31,722 nucleotides of DNA, taken from Candidatus Bathycorpusculum fermentans. GTDB lineage: Archaea > Thermoproteota > Bathyarchaeia > Bathyarchaeales > Bathycorpusculaceae. Both the position numbers and the translations under genes were made by a program. Of the stretch, positions 1-8,120 are shown piece by piece (the first letter of the stretch is position 1; each line of letters begins with the position of its first letter). The notes below the pieces were generated by a model. That model was given only the letters and a program-made list of their open reading frames with translations. It was not told where the DNA came from and made no database searches. The stretch is taken from contig WRGM01000171.1 of assembly GCA_009787175.1 (NCBI GenBank), positions 1-31,722 of the forward strand. The letters are read 5' to 3'.

Positions 1-390
1 GCACAAGGCGGTAGTTGGATTATGTATCAACGTGAAAATTTTCAATCGCTCCCTAACAGCATAAACCAATGTCGAACACTACCCTTTTTTTTCACTGTTA
101 ATCGCCAAAAGCTCATACAACAGACTGACTAACAAGTTTTAAAATAACGCTCAAACGCCTTGTTTATAAACTATTTTAGTCAAAAGCCGGCGTAAATCAG
201 GGAGATAGACAAAGTAACCTCTAAATGGTCTGTCTACAAAACACTGGAATTAGCACCTTGTCCGACCGTGTTGTCTACCATCAAAAAACAGTTATCGTCT
301 AATTCCACACTTAAATGGTCTAATTCCATAATCTAATTCCACACTTTCCATAGTTTTACATGCACCTTGCAAGCTTTGGATTTGAAAAAT
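1..390. other. Non-coding region, no gene recognised
   Basis: I see no credible coding region here. Three copies of a TCTAATTCCA-type word lie at 298, 319 and 332, with the outer two extended to TCTAATTCCACACT. A TAAATGGTCT word occurs at about 222 and again at about 312. These short repeats may belong to the mobile element whose remains begin near 390, but no clear inverted ends were found. Confidence 0.4.
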
Positions 391-793
391 CTTGTTTTCG
401 TGGATAAGCGTTCTCTGTATTTTGCTTGTACGCGTCTTTATGTATGGACAAAACCAGATCAACGCGTTAATACTGAGAGCATAAAGGATGTGTAGTTTAA
501 ACAGCAGTTGATTTTGTCAACCATTCGGTTTGATGTGGTGCAGGTGTCTTTGGTGTTTGAAGTAACACTGGATGGTTTTTGTTTGGGAAATATGTGTAAT
601 CATGTCTTGTACCTAGTTTTGGAAAAGATGTTGTTGTGATTTGGGATAATAGTGCAGTTCATATAAAATTGGTTACTTAAACGTTTAAGGTGTGTGGGGT
701 TAAGGCAGTTTGTCTTTTTCTTGTTTTTCCTGATTTTAATCCTTAGAGTTGTTGTGGGTCTATATTGAGGTTGGTTTAAGGAAATTAAAAACG
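391..793 (+). pseudogene. Decayed IS630-family (DDE) transposase
   Basis: Three reading frames must be joined to read it. 391-492 gives LVFVDKRSLYF followed by RLYVWTKPDQRVNTE, resembling the catalytic segment after the first acidic residue of IS630 transposases. 624-680 gives KDVVVIWDNSAVHIKLVT, the WDN..H block at 642-650 holding the second catalytic Asp. 684-743 gives VFPDFNP, and after a frameshift 743-793 gives LELLWVYIEVGLRKLKT, matching the family's PDFNPIE.lW....K ending. Stops and frameshifts separate all parts, so it cannot make an active protein. The N-terminal helix-turn-helix part was not found. Family assignment rests on motif recognition from memory; the DDE_3-type block order is convincing. 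Confidence 0.72.
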
Positions 794-927
794 TGAACTG
801 TAGACACTTTGGTCACTGCTATGTACTTTATTCTCTTAAATGTTTCACCAGCGTTAATTACAGCGCGGGTTAAACACTGCAGATATGAATAATAAACCGT
901 TAAGTTGTGATGGTAAAGCCTAATGTC

Positions 928-984
928 TATTAAACTTTAGTTAATTAACCTATAGTTAACATTAATTAACTTAAGGTTTATTAG
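928..984 (+). promoter_or_regulatory. Promoter with shared operator, site A
   Basis: The inverted repeat TTAAC-CTATA-GTTAA (945-959) is followed by further TTAA words and a TATA-like TTTATTAG at 977-984. This is 31 bp after the position matching the first base of CAAC at the other sites. The 18 bp at 928-945 are identical to 9261-9278 upstream of the intact BtuF-like gene at 9358. The TATA-to-ATG distance (50 bp) also matches that gene (48 bp). It drives the decayed binding-protein gene at 1027. Confidence 0.6.
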
Positions 985-1026
985 ATTTCTTGTTGGTAAT
1001 TACTTAATTTAAAAGTTGGAAAAAAC

Positions 1027-1341
1027 ATGCAAAAAACAAGAATGTGGTTAATTGCAGCATTACTCATCGCAATAGTTTTAACTTCAGCTCCTTTGATATT
1101 TATAAGCGGAAACACACTAACAAGTAACAATAACAGTAAAACCGTAATCACAGCGGTGGATGATACAATTGCTAATGTAACAATTGACTCTGTTTCCCCT
1201 TATCCTACTTTATCTTTAATGCATAATGGTGCAGAGTTTTCGTTTATTGTTGTAGGTGGCTTGGTTAGTGTTAAAAATTTTTGTGATTATCCATACTATT
1301 GTTGTTGTGTGTATTATCCTATATTGAGGTATGTATATTGA
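1027..1341 (+). pseudogene. Truncated, decayed BtuF-like substrate-binding protein
   Basis: The 104-codon frame starts MQKTRMWLIAALLIAIVL, a membrane anchor close to the MQKKILYLVTALVIAIVL anchor of the gene at 9358. It continues with recognisable but eroded family sequence: VDDTIANVTIDSVSP aligns with VDDNGTEVTINSVPE, and VKNFCDYPYY with VTDYCDYPP. After the CDYP segment similarity stops and the frame ends, leaving about the first quarter of a normal 310-360 residue protein. It has its own copy of the shared promoter (site A). A short product could still be secreted, but a ligand-binding fold cannot form. I read it as a dead paralogue truncated by rearrangement next to the CARDB protein gene. 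Confidence 0.72.
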
Positions 1342-3617
1342 CACATTCAATTGTAGTTAAACTAAAAATATTTCTACTTATAGATTTAATCATAGTAGGC
1401 GCGACTGTTGGAACCTATTTTTACTTTCAACACCAAGGTCTCATACCTGAAAGAGATAGTATTATGCCTGCATATAAATCGACAAATAATAAATCTGCAG
1501 TTTTTGTTTTTACAGATTTATTGGTTAATCCATCTGAAACCTTTGCAGGTCAACCAATACAGATTTCGGTGAACGTGACAAACATAGGCGATATTGGAGG
1601 TCATAAAACAGTTGAGCTTGAAATAAATGGGGTTGTTAAAGACTCTGTGGACATAACCCTTACGGGTTTAAACGCTTCTAAAATTGTCGAATTTACAGTT
1701 TTCGAAATTGATGAAGGAGACTATACTGTGAAAATTGATGATTTAGTATCTTCTTTTGTGCTAAAGAAAATTGTTGATGGTGATTCAGGTTCCTCTGTCG
1801 TTGTTGGTGATTCAAGTTCAGTAATACTTTACGGTCTTAAAATTAGTCCTGCTGAAATTCGACCTGGTGAATCTACTACTATATCTGCAACTGCTATAAA
1901 TCCCTCTGAAAATGCAGATACTTTACGGGTAACGTTAACTGTTGATAATGTTTCCGTTGAGACAAAGATAGTCAACATAAACGCACATGCTACTGTAACT
2001 GCTGATTTTACAATCTCTGCATCAGTTGAAGGAACACATACTGTTAAATTAAATGGGCTTAACAGTTCATTTACTGTTGTGCCTGCTGGCTATTATACTC
2101 TTGTAATTGACCGTTCAGGCGGTGAAGGCGTTCCTTTACCTTTCACCCTTAACGGAGCAGAACATGAAACCGTTTTCTCAGCACTTTTACCCGCAGGTCA
2201 ATACAAAGTTACGGTACCAACTATTCTTAATATTGGCACTGGTGTTGTAGAGTTTGGGTCTTGGAGTGACGGTTCTAGATCTCCTTCATTAACTTTTACA
2301 CTTGATAAACCTCTAACTTTAGTTGCCAATTACAACCTCATTAGTGGATATGCCTCGTGCCCCTCACTTTACATTTGGAACGGCAACGACTACACATACA
2401 TAACGGACGTATCCAACTCTGGCTGGCTAGGATACATAGGGTACATCAACGCCAATGGAGACATCATATTTAGTGGCGGCAACCCCTACGACTATGTTAA
2501 ACTCGACAAAGACGTATTAACTGCCAAAAACGGATATTTTGACATTGCGCTCTCACAACAGTGGGATGAACTTTTTTACCTAGACACCACCAGTTTGCTT
2601 GTCGTTGACCACCCAGTTGGCACGGACGTTTACACTTCAATGACAAACTATCTAAACAAAGGCTACACAGGACAAATATACACCACCACAACAAGCACAC
2701 TACTTAGCCCCATAAACGCAATTAACGAAAAAGGTCAAGATGTACTAGCAGCAATACTTGTACAAGACGGCAACTTTACACCAGGTGTTAACGGCAACGA
2801 TAGTCCCTCATGGGACAACATCGTCCAAAATCAACTAACACTTAATTTAGGAGACCTCTCAAAAGCTGATACAATAAAACTGGTCATAACCGGCATGGTG
2901 GACTGGGGACCAGCAGACACATACTACAACTGGATAAACCAATTCAAAGAAGCCGCATCATCTAGCCTTATAGCTGATGGCACCCCAATCACGCCAATGT
3001 CCAAAATGGAAATCCTGCTAAACGACGACAAATGGATAGAAGCACCTCAAGACCGCCAAATACCACTACCCAGCGACTACACAGCCCGAACATTCACCGT
3101 AGACCTGACAGGGCTATTCCCCAAAGACACAACCAACTATGTAATACGATTCACTAACTTTTGGAACGTAACATATGACTACATAGGCATAGACACTACA
3201 TCCCAACAAGACATAACAATAACCACCCTAAAACCATCATCCGCAAAACTAGGCCAATTCTGGGACACTACATCAACCTCTTCAGGCGCATTCACACGAT
3301 ATGGTGACGTAACAGAATTACTGCAAGAAATAGATGACATATTTATTATAGGACGACAAGGCGACCAAATTAATATACAATTCTACATCGAAAACCTGCC
3401 TGAACCCGTAGAAGGAATGGAACGCGACTACTTCTTTGTCGTCGCCTGCTGGTTCAAAGACCCGCCCGGAGAATGGGGCTACGGATACACATTCACAGTT
3501 GAACCACTGCCTTTTCTTAACATGACAGGCTTCCCCTACACCAACAAAGAAATATACCCTTACGATATCACACACATCAGCTACATAAACGAATACAACA
3601 CAAGAATAATCACTTAA
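1338..3617 (+). CDS. Large membrane-anchored surface protein with CARDB domains
   Basis: A 759-residue protein read from TTG at 1338, chosen because GAGGT lies 7 bp upstream (1326-1330). An ATG at 1299 is in frame but has no such site and would overlap the preceding pseudogene further. Residues ~7-28 form a signal anchor. Residues ~58-144 and ~160-247 are two CARDB-like beta-sandwich domains, recognisable by PxxxxAGQPIxIxVxVTNxG and matching beta strands. Residues ~252-332 form another beta-rich repeat ending in SWSDGSRSP and LVANY. The C-terminal half (from ~335, rich in Trp, Tyr and Asp) is unfamiliar to me. Codon usage changes sharply at ~2340, exactly where that half begins: T/G-rich before, A/C-rich after. 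A role in cell-surface binding is inferred; no enzyme motif is visible. Confidence 0.75.
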   Translation: MTHSIVVKLKIFLLIDLIIVGATVGTYFYFQHQGLIPERDSIMPAYKSTNNKSAVFVFTDLLVNPSETFAGQPIQISVNVTNIGDIGGHKTVELEINGVVKDSVDITLTGLNASKIVEFTVFEIDEGDYTVKIDDLVSSFVLKKIVDGDSGSSVVVGDSSSVILYGLKISPAEIRPGESTTISATAINPSENADTLRVTLTVDNVSVETKIVNINAHATVTADFTISASVEGTHTVKLNGLNSSFTVVPAGYYTLVIDRSGGEGVPLPFTLNGAEHETVFSALLPAGQYKVTVPTILNIGTGVVEFGSWSDGSRSPSLTFTLDKPLTLVANYNLISGYASCPSLYIWNGNDYTYITDVSNSGWLGYIGYINANGDIIFSGGNPYDYVKLDKDVLTAKNGYFDIALSQQWDELFYLDTTSLLVVDHPVGTDVYTSMTNYLNKGYTGQIYTTTTSTLLSPINAINEKGQDVLAAILVQDGNFTPGVNGNDSPSWDNIVQNQLTLNLGDLSKADTIKLVITGMVDWGPADTYYNWINQFKEAASSSLIADGTPITPMSKMEILLNDDKWIEAPQDRQIPLPSDYTARTFTVDLTGLFPKDTTNYVIRFTNFWNVTYDYIGIDTTSQQDITITTLKPSSAKLGQFWDTTSTSSGAFTRYGDVTELLQEIDDIFIIGRQGDQINIQFYIENLPEPVEGMERDYFFVVACWFKDPPGEWGYGYTFTVEPLPFLNMTGFPYTNKEIYPYDITHISYINEYNTRIIT

Positions 3618-3630
3618 TATCGTCTTTTTT
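3618..3630 (+). terminator. Oligo-T terminator
   Basis: The CGTCTTTTTT tract directly after the stop of the CARDB protein gene is a typical archaeal T-tract termination signal without a stem. Confidence 0.4.
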
Positions 3631-3665
3631 GGAAGAGGAACTTGACATCAAATTAACTTAAGAGA

Positions 3666-4661
3666 ATGGTTGATATGATTGGCGAACTAACTTGGAACTT
3701 ACTTAGGCTTATTATGCTGGCAGGGCTTGGAGTGGCGGGGGTACTTTCGGTTTTGATTTGGAAGAAAAATCGTGTTTCTCGGGTTACTTTTTTGAGGTTT
3801 GTTATTCAAGCTGTTGGTTTAGTGTCATTGTATTTTTTATTCTCCCTTAAACCAGCTGTATCTCTTCTTTATGTGATTATTTGTTGGTTTATATTGACCA
3901 TTTTTCTTGGTCGGTTTTTTTGTGGCTGGATATGTCCCTTTGCTTTTGTTATGGATATAGAAAATGCAGTAAGAAAAACTCTTAAAATTCGATATCGGCT
4001 TCTTCCAGATGGACTTAATAGGTTTCTTCATAGAGGTAGATACATAATTTTGGAGGTGTTTTTGTTTTTACCTATTGTTTTGTGGTCGCTAAATTCGCCA
4101 TCAAATTTAACTGTTGCAGGAGTTATGGCTAAGTTGTTTGCTGGACCTTTTAGGCCATATAACGTCCTAATAGAGCCTCTTGTACCCTTTATTGTTCCTT
4201 GGACAGGGCAGCTGACTTTAGGTACTGTTAACTTTAGTTATCCCTACGTAAGTAGTTTTGTAACTTTTATTGAAGCACTTCCTGGACGAACTTTTGCTGT
4301 TATGTTTGTTGTAGTTACGTTGATGGGTGCTTTTTTTATTCGGCGGATTTGGTGTCGTTTTTGTCCTACAGGTTCTTCTCTATCGGCTATTAATCAGTTT
4401 AAGGTCTTTAAGGGTGTGCCGTTGCTCTATGTTGAGAAGGATGAGGAGAAATGTACGAAATGTGGTATATGTAAGCGTGTTTGTCTTGTGCAGGTTAATG
4501 AGGTCTATGAGCAGAAAGGCGGAAAAATTGGGACTTCACAGTGTATTCTTTGTGCAAGATGTGTAGAAATGTGTCCTTATGAGGATGCACTTAAAGTAAA
4601 GTTGGGTAAAAAGGATGTGTTTAAGTCAAGAAATTGGTTGGAGCCAGCAAATGGTGAATGA
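3666..4661 (+). CDS. NapH/CcoG-like membrane polyferredoxin
   Basis: 331 residues. About five membrane helices (near 12-32, 44-62, 66-84, 106-128 and 205-225) carry two CxxxCP/CxxCP motifs: C86-GWI-C90-P and C230-RF-C233-P. These are the hallmark of the NapH/NosR/CcoG (RdxA) family. The C-terminus has two [4Fe-4S] motifs, C263/C266/C269/C273 and C293/C296/C299/C303-P. Members move electrons between membrane quinol or redox pools and periplasmic or cytoplasmic partners. The partner here is not visible. Its codons are T/G-rich, unlike the end of the gene before it. A possible 35-codon gene overlaps its stop by ATGA. Family is certain; substrate and direction of electron flow are unknown. Confidence 0.85.
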   Translation: MVDMIGELTWNLLRLIMLAGLGVAGVLSVLIWKKNRVSRVTFLRFVIQAVGLVSLYFLFSLKPAVSLLYVIICWFILTIFLGRFFCGWICPFAFVMDIENAVRKTLKIRYRLLPDGLNRFLHRGRYIILEVFLFLPIVLWSLNSPSNLTVAGVMAKLFAGPFRPYNVLIEPLVPFIVPWTGQLTLGTVNFSYPYVSSFVTFIEALPGRTFAVMFVVVTLMGAFFIRRIWCRFCPTGSSLSAINQFKVFKGVPLLYVEKDEEKCTKCGICKRVCLVQVNEVYEQKGGKIGTSQCILCARCVEMCPYEDALKVKLGKKDVFKSRNWLEPANGE

Positions 4662-4765
4662 GAAAAAAAATTAGTTTTTTGGTTTTTGTTTTGTTAGTGT
4701 TTAGCATTATTTTTCTAAACATGTTCAACTTACAGTTAAATTTGGTTAAGTTTGAGTTTAAATAG
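4658..4765 (+). CDS. Possible 35-residue membrane peptide
   Basis: An ATG overlaps the stop of the polyferredoxin gene in the coupled arrangement ATGA. It opens a 35-codon frame starting MRKKISFLVFVLLVFSIIFL: two or three basic residues, then one hydrophobic helix. The frame ends at TAG 4763-4765, inside the TATA box of the next promoter. Layout and composition suit a small membrane peptide translated with the polyferredoxin. AT-rich DNA gives such frames by chance, and I recognise no homologue. Confidence 0.3.
   Translation: MRKKISFLVFVLLVFSIIFLNMFNLQLNLVKFEFK
4726..4765 (+). promoter_or_regulatory. Promoter with shared operator, site B
   Basis: CAACTTACAGTTAA (4726-4739), then a GGTTAAG word, then TTTAAATA (4757-4764), 31 bp after the first C. 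It precedes the BtuF-like gene at 4828, whose TTG start is preceded by GGAGG (4814-4818). Confidence 0.6.
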
Positions 4766-4827
4766 TTTAGTGTGGTAATCATCATAAGATATTGGATATG
4801 CCCGCATGTTTAAGGAGGTAAAAAAGG

Positions 4828-5823
4828 TTGAACAACAAGGTTATACTTGCAGTTATTCTTATTGTAGCAATTGCATCTGCTTCTTTTTACATTGTTTACA
4901 ATGAGTTCTACGAGCATAAACAGACTTCAATTTCTTATTTGTCCCCTCTACAGACGCCTGTTCAAACACCCGTAGTGTCAACAGATTCTGCCTCTTATTA
5001 CCCTATAACCGTAATTGATGATGATGGCACTTTGGTTATTATTAAATCAGCTCCTAAGAGTATTGTCTCTTTAGCACCTAGTAGTACAGAGATTTTGTTT
5101 GCGGTTGGTGCTGGCGATCAAGTTGTAGGTGTTACAGATTTTTGTAATTACCCTTATAATTTTAAGGCATGGGTTATAGCGGGTAACATGAGTAGTATTG
5201 GCGGTTACTGGCATCCAGTAGTCGCGTCTATAATTGCCGTGAATCCTGATTTAGTTATTGCCTATGGTGATGGGGTGAGTGATGATGCTGCTGTGGAGTT
5301 GCGTGAATTAGGTTATACTGTGTTAGTGTTAAACCCTAAAAATACCCAAGATATATTAAATGATATTAGCCTTATTGGTAAAGCAACTGGTCATTCTGAT
5401 GAAGCCGCAGTTACAATAGATAATATCCAAGTACGTATTAATGCAGTAACTGATAAAGTTGTGGGCATAACTGATAAACCCAAAGTTTGTTACTTAACGT
5501 TGGGTCGCTATGTTGCGTGTGCAAATAGTTTCATAAGTGACTGCATTACTTTAGCTGGTGGCATAAACGTTTTTGATGATGTAGCTGGGCAGTATCCTGT
5601 TGTAAGTGACGCAGCAGTTGTTGCCAAAAATCCTGATGTAATTATTTCTAGTACATCTGTTGTCTCTCTTTCTGTTCGTGCTGACTGGAATAACATAAAT
5701 GCAATTAAAAACAATCAGGTCTATAGACCAAGTAATGGTGATATCTATGAGCGTTCTGGACCTAGATTTATTGATGTTGTAGAAGATATTGTACATATGC
5801 TTTATCCTGATCTCTTTATGTAG
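4828..5823 (+). CDS. btuF: BtuF/FecB-like substrate-binding protein (paralogue 1)
   Basis: 331 residues, starting at TTG with an AGGAGGT site about 9 bp upstream. Residues ~4-24 form a membrane anchor ending near NEFYEHK, followed by a short Pro/Thr linker. From ~51 comes the periplasmic-binding fold of the cobalamin / ferric-siderophore class (PF01497): ITVIDDDGT, then SIVSLAPSSTEILFAVGAGD, then GVTDFCNYP, IGGYWHP and NPDLVIA. The second lobe has FISDCITLAGGINVFDD and KNPDVIIS, and the protein ends in ERSGPRFIDVVEDI. No permease genes adjoin it, so it presumably feeds a shared transporter, perhaps the one encoded at 10330-12754. It shares a 60-bp block of identical DNA with the paralogue at 9358. 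Ligand (corrinoid, iron complex or other) cannot be told from sequence. Confidence 0.85.
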   Translation: MNNKVILAVILIVAIASASFYIVYNEFYEHKQTSISYLSPLQTPVQTPVVSTDSASYYPITVIDDDGTLVIIKSAPKSIVSLAPSSTEILFAVGAGDQVVGVTDFCNYPYNFKAWVIAGNMSSIGGYWHPVVASIIAVNPDLVIAYGDGVSDDAAVELRELGYTVLVLNPKNTQDILNDISLIGKATGHSDEAAVTIDNIQVRINAVTDKVVGITDKPKVCYLTLGRYVACANSFISDCITLAGGINVFDDVAGQYPVVSDAAVVAKNPDVIISSTSVVSLSVRADWNNINAIKNNQVYRPSNGDIYERSGPRFIDVVEDIVHMLYPDLFM

Positions 5824-6077
5824 AAATATGTGTTTGGTGCTGTAAAAAAATGGTGTAGCCTTACAATGATGGTGTCATGTCGTCTATAACTTGGGGTGAG
5901 TTAAATGTGTGCGTATCTAGTGTGTTTTATGGTGTCACGTTTTTGAGTTTTTTTGTGTTTTTCTATAGGTGTGTGTTTTTTGATGGTTTTGTGCTGCTCT
6001 TGAAGCTTTACGTGGTGTGGCTTTATGTGTTTCTGTTCTTTTTTTGATGGGTCTGTTGTGTGTATCTAAATTTTATT
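5824..6077. other. G/T-rich non-coding spacer
   Basis: The stretch between the two binding-protein genes is strikingly rich in G and T on the + strand, full of TGTGTTT-like words, and has no credible gene on either strand. It continues the T/G bias of the gene before it and ends at operator site C. It could be an eroded third gene copy, but no family motif can be read. Confidence 0.4.
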
Positions 6078-6115
6078 CAACCTATGATTAAGTTTAGTTG
6101 TGTTATATTTAAATA
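6078..6115 (+). promoter_or_regulatory. Promoter with shared operator, site C
   Basis: CAACCTATGATTAA (6078-6091), a weaker AGTTG half-site, then TTTAAATA (6108-6115), 30 bp after the first C. It precedes the BtuF-like gene at 6189. It is the most degenerate copy in its second half. Confidence 0.55.
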
Positions 6116-6188
6116 GTTTGGTTGGATATTCCATCCATAAAAATGTTTGGAGAAATATGTCTAACATGTTTAACGAGATGAAAAGAAA

Positions 6189-7262
6189 ATGAATAACAAG
6201 ACTATAGTAGCTGTTATCATTGTTGCTGTAATAGCTGCAACTACCGCTTTCGTTGTTTACACAGAATTTTATGCAACCTCACCAACACCTATGACACCAC
6301 CTGATCAATCACCTACTTTCCCCGCTCAATCACCAACATCACCCGTAACTTCTAACCCTACACCCACCCCATCTTCTGACACTTCTGGCTCATCTGGTGG
6401 TAATCAAAATGTTAAACCTACACCTTATTACCCCCTAACTGTAACCGATGTTTGGGGTACCGAAGTGGTTATTAAATCAGCACCTAAACGTATTGTGTCA
6501 TTAGCACCCAGCATCACAGAACTTGTGTTTGCTGCCGGCGCGGGAGACCAAGTTGTAGGTGTTACAGATTATTGTGATTACCCATACGCCTTTAAGACAT
6601 GGATTGCAGCAGGTAACATGAGTAGTATCGGTGGTTATTGGCATCCTCCAATAGAACCCATAATTGCAGTGAATCCTGACTTAATTTTTGCCTGTGGCGA
6701 TGGGGCAAGCGATGAAGCAGCAGTTAAATTGCGTGCACTAAATTACACTGTGGTCGTACTAAACCCAATAACTATCCAAGCGATAATAAACGATATCGAA
6801 CTTATTGGCAAAGCAACAAATCATACTGTTGAAGCTACAGCAACAATAAATAATCTGCAAACACGCATCAATGCTGTAAAAGACAAAGTTGCGAACATAA
6901 CCGATAAACCTAACGTTTGCTACATGATGGGAACAACATATGCTGCAGGTTCAGGCAGTTTTATAAGTGATTGCATTACTTTGGCTGGTGGCGTAAACGT
7001 TTTTGGTGATCTAGAAGCAGCTTATCCACAAGTATCTCGTGAAGTAGTCATAGGTAAAAATCCTGACATAATTATCACATCTGGATCTACTAAAACTTTC
7101 CTCAACAATACTAACTGGTCAACCATTAATGCAGTTATAAACGGCAAAGTCTACACAGTAAACAACTATAATGCATATTCACGAAACGGTCCAAGATTCA
7201 TCGAAGCATTAGAAGATATTGCAAGCAAAATACATCCAGAACTATTTGGCACTGCACCTTAA
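6189..7262 (+). CDS. btuF: BtuF/FecB-like substrate-binding protein (paralogue 2)
   Basis: 357 residues. A signal anchor (~4-24) is followed by a longer linker (~30-78) rich in Pro, Thr and Ser that would hold the binding domain away from the membrane. The PF01497 fold follows: LTVTDVWGTEVVIKSAPKRI, then IVSLAPSITELVFAAGAGD, GVTDYCDYPYAF, IGGYWHPPIEP and NPDLIFACGDGASD. The second lobe has FISDCITLAGGVNVFGD and KNPDIIIT, and the end is RNGPRFIEALEDI. It is closest to the gene at 4828, including the NMSSIGGYWHP segment. It is a stand-alone unit ending in a T-tract. Differences in the second lobe (MMGTTYAAGSG against LTLGRYVACAN) suggest a related but distinct ligand. Confidence 0.85.
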   Translation: MNNKTIVAVIIVAVIAATTAFVVYTEFYATSPTPMTPPDQSPTFPAQSPTSPVTSNPTPTPSSDTSGSSGGNQNVKPTPYYPLTVTDVWGTEVVIKSAPKRIVSLAPSITELVFAAGAGDQVVGVTDYCDYPYAFKTWIAAGNMSSIGGYWHPPIEPIIAVNPDLIFACGDGASDEAAVKLRALNYTVVVLNPITIQAIINDIELIGKATNHTVEATATINNLQTRINAVKDKVANITDKPNVCYMMGTTYAAGSGSFISDCITLAGGVNVFGDLEAAYPQVSREVVIGKNPDIIITSGSTKTFLNNTNWSTINAVINGKVYTVNNYNAYSRNGPRFIEALEDIASKIHPELFGTAP

Positions 7263-7283
7263 AACGGTGCTACCACTAATAAT

Positions 7284-7299
7284 TCTCTTTCTTTTTTCT
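7284..7299 (+). terminator. Oligo-T terminator
   Basis: The pyrimidine tract CTCTTTCTTTTTTCT lies about 20 bp after the stop of the second binding-protein gene, the usual archaeal form of terminator. Confidence 0.45.
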
Positions 7300-7310
7300 A
7301 TATGGTCATA

Positions 7311-7332
7311 ATGTGCACATACATAATGTATG
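7311..7332. promoter_or_regulatory. Two adjoining palindromes upstream of the coiled-coil gene
   Basis: ATGTGCACAT (7311-7320) is a perfect 10-bp palindrome. It overlaps CATACAT-A-ATGTATG (7318-7332), a perfect 7-bp inverted repeat with a one-base centre. They lie 33-54 bp before the ATG at 7365, where an operator would sit. No factor is assigned. Confidence 0.35.
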
Positions 7333-7364
7333 AGCGACCAATCTTGATGAACAGGTGAACATGA

Positions 7365-7937
7365 ATGGTTGAAATAAAAGATGTAACAGTCGCTTTAGGG
7401 GTAATCTGTATTATGCTTGTCGCAAGTTCAGCTATACTCTTTATTGAACAGCAAAATACAAAAATTTTAGAAGAACAAGTATCTATTCTCAATACACAAG
7501 TTACTAACCTGCAAGGTGACATAAGCACTCTAAATGGCATCATTTCTGAATATGACAAACAAATTTATGATTATAAAAAACAAATCGAAACTTTAACAGA
7601 AAAAACTAACAATTACACAAACATCGCCAACCTCAAAGAAACCAGGATGATACTTGATAACAAAATATATGCTCAAGATGCAAATACATCAATCACAATA
7701 TTTGACGAAACTGTAAATTATGCTGGCTACTTTGAAATCAAAGCTGAGTCAACATCTAACACAACTTATCTTCAAACATCATACAAACATAGCAACTTAA
7801 ACTTCAATCAAACAATTACTGTGGGTACCAATGGAACAGCCTACTTTCCAATACTGCCTGGAACAATAGAAATTCTAATGGGTAACACTGACACAAAAAC
7901 AAGCCAAGTGACAATAACTCTAAACTACATCTGCTAA
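7365..7937 (+). CDS. Membrane-anchored coiled-coil protein of unknown function
   Basis: 190 residues. One hydrophobic helix (~8-27) is followed by a heptad-patterned coiled coil (~30-85: ILEEQVSILNTQVTNLQGD and the Lys/Glu-rich stretch after it). The C-terminal domain (~95-190) is beta-rich, Thr/Asn-rich and carries several N-glycosylation-like NxT/S sites. An AGGTGA site (7354-7359) precedes the ATG at 7365. I recognise no family. The layout suggests an extracellular domain held on a stalk. It follows the second binding-protein gene but is separated from it by a T-tract and two palindromes, so it is probably its own unit. Confidence 0.65.
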   Translation: MVEIKDVTVALGVICIMLVASSAILFIEQQNTKILEEQVSILNTQVTNLQGDISTLNGIISEYDKQIYDYKKQIETLTEKTNNYTNIANLKETRMILDNKIYAQDANTSITIFDETVNYAGYFEIKAESTSNTTYLQTSYKHSNLNFNQTITVGTNGTAYFPILPGTIEILMGNTDTKTSQVTITLNYIC

Positions 7938-8120
7938 TTCACCTTATTTATCTATCTACACTACAACGAACAGGCTTAAATGCAGTATTTCTGTAAACAG
8001 AACTGAGTTTTTAGATGGTTACTGCTTTAAAAAAACGTTTCTTCGCCATTATTTACACGGCTAAAATAGGGGTATAGTGAAATGGTTTGGAGTAGTATCT
8101 GTTGTAGAGTTGAACAGGTT

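Noticed and set aside
1299..1337. ATG 1299 as start of the CARDB protein
   Set aside because: No ribosome site precedes it and it lies deep in the overlapping pseudogene; TTG 1338 has GAGGT at proper spacing.
3648..3672. Eighth copy of the operator (AAATTAACTTAAG) before the polyferredoxin gene
   Set aside because: Only part of the motif is present, there is no TATA box at the fixed spacing, and it abuts the start codon.
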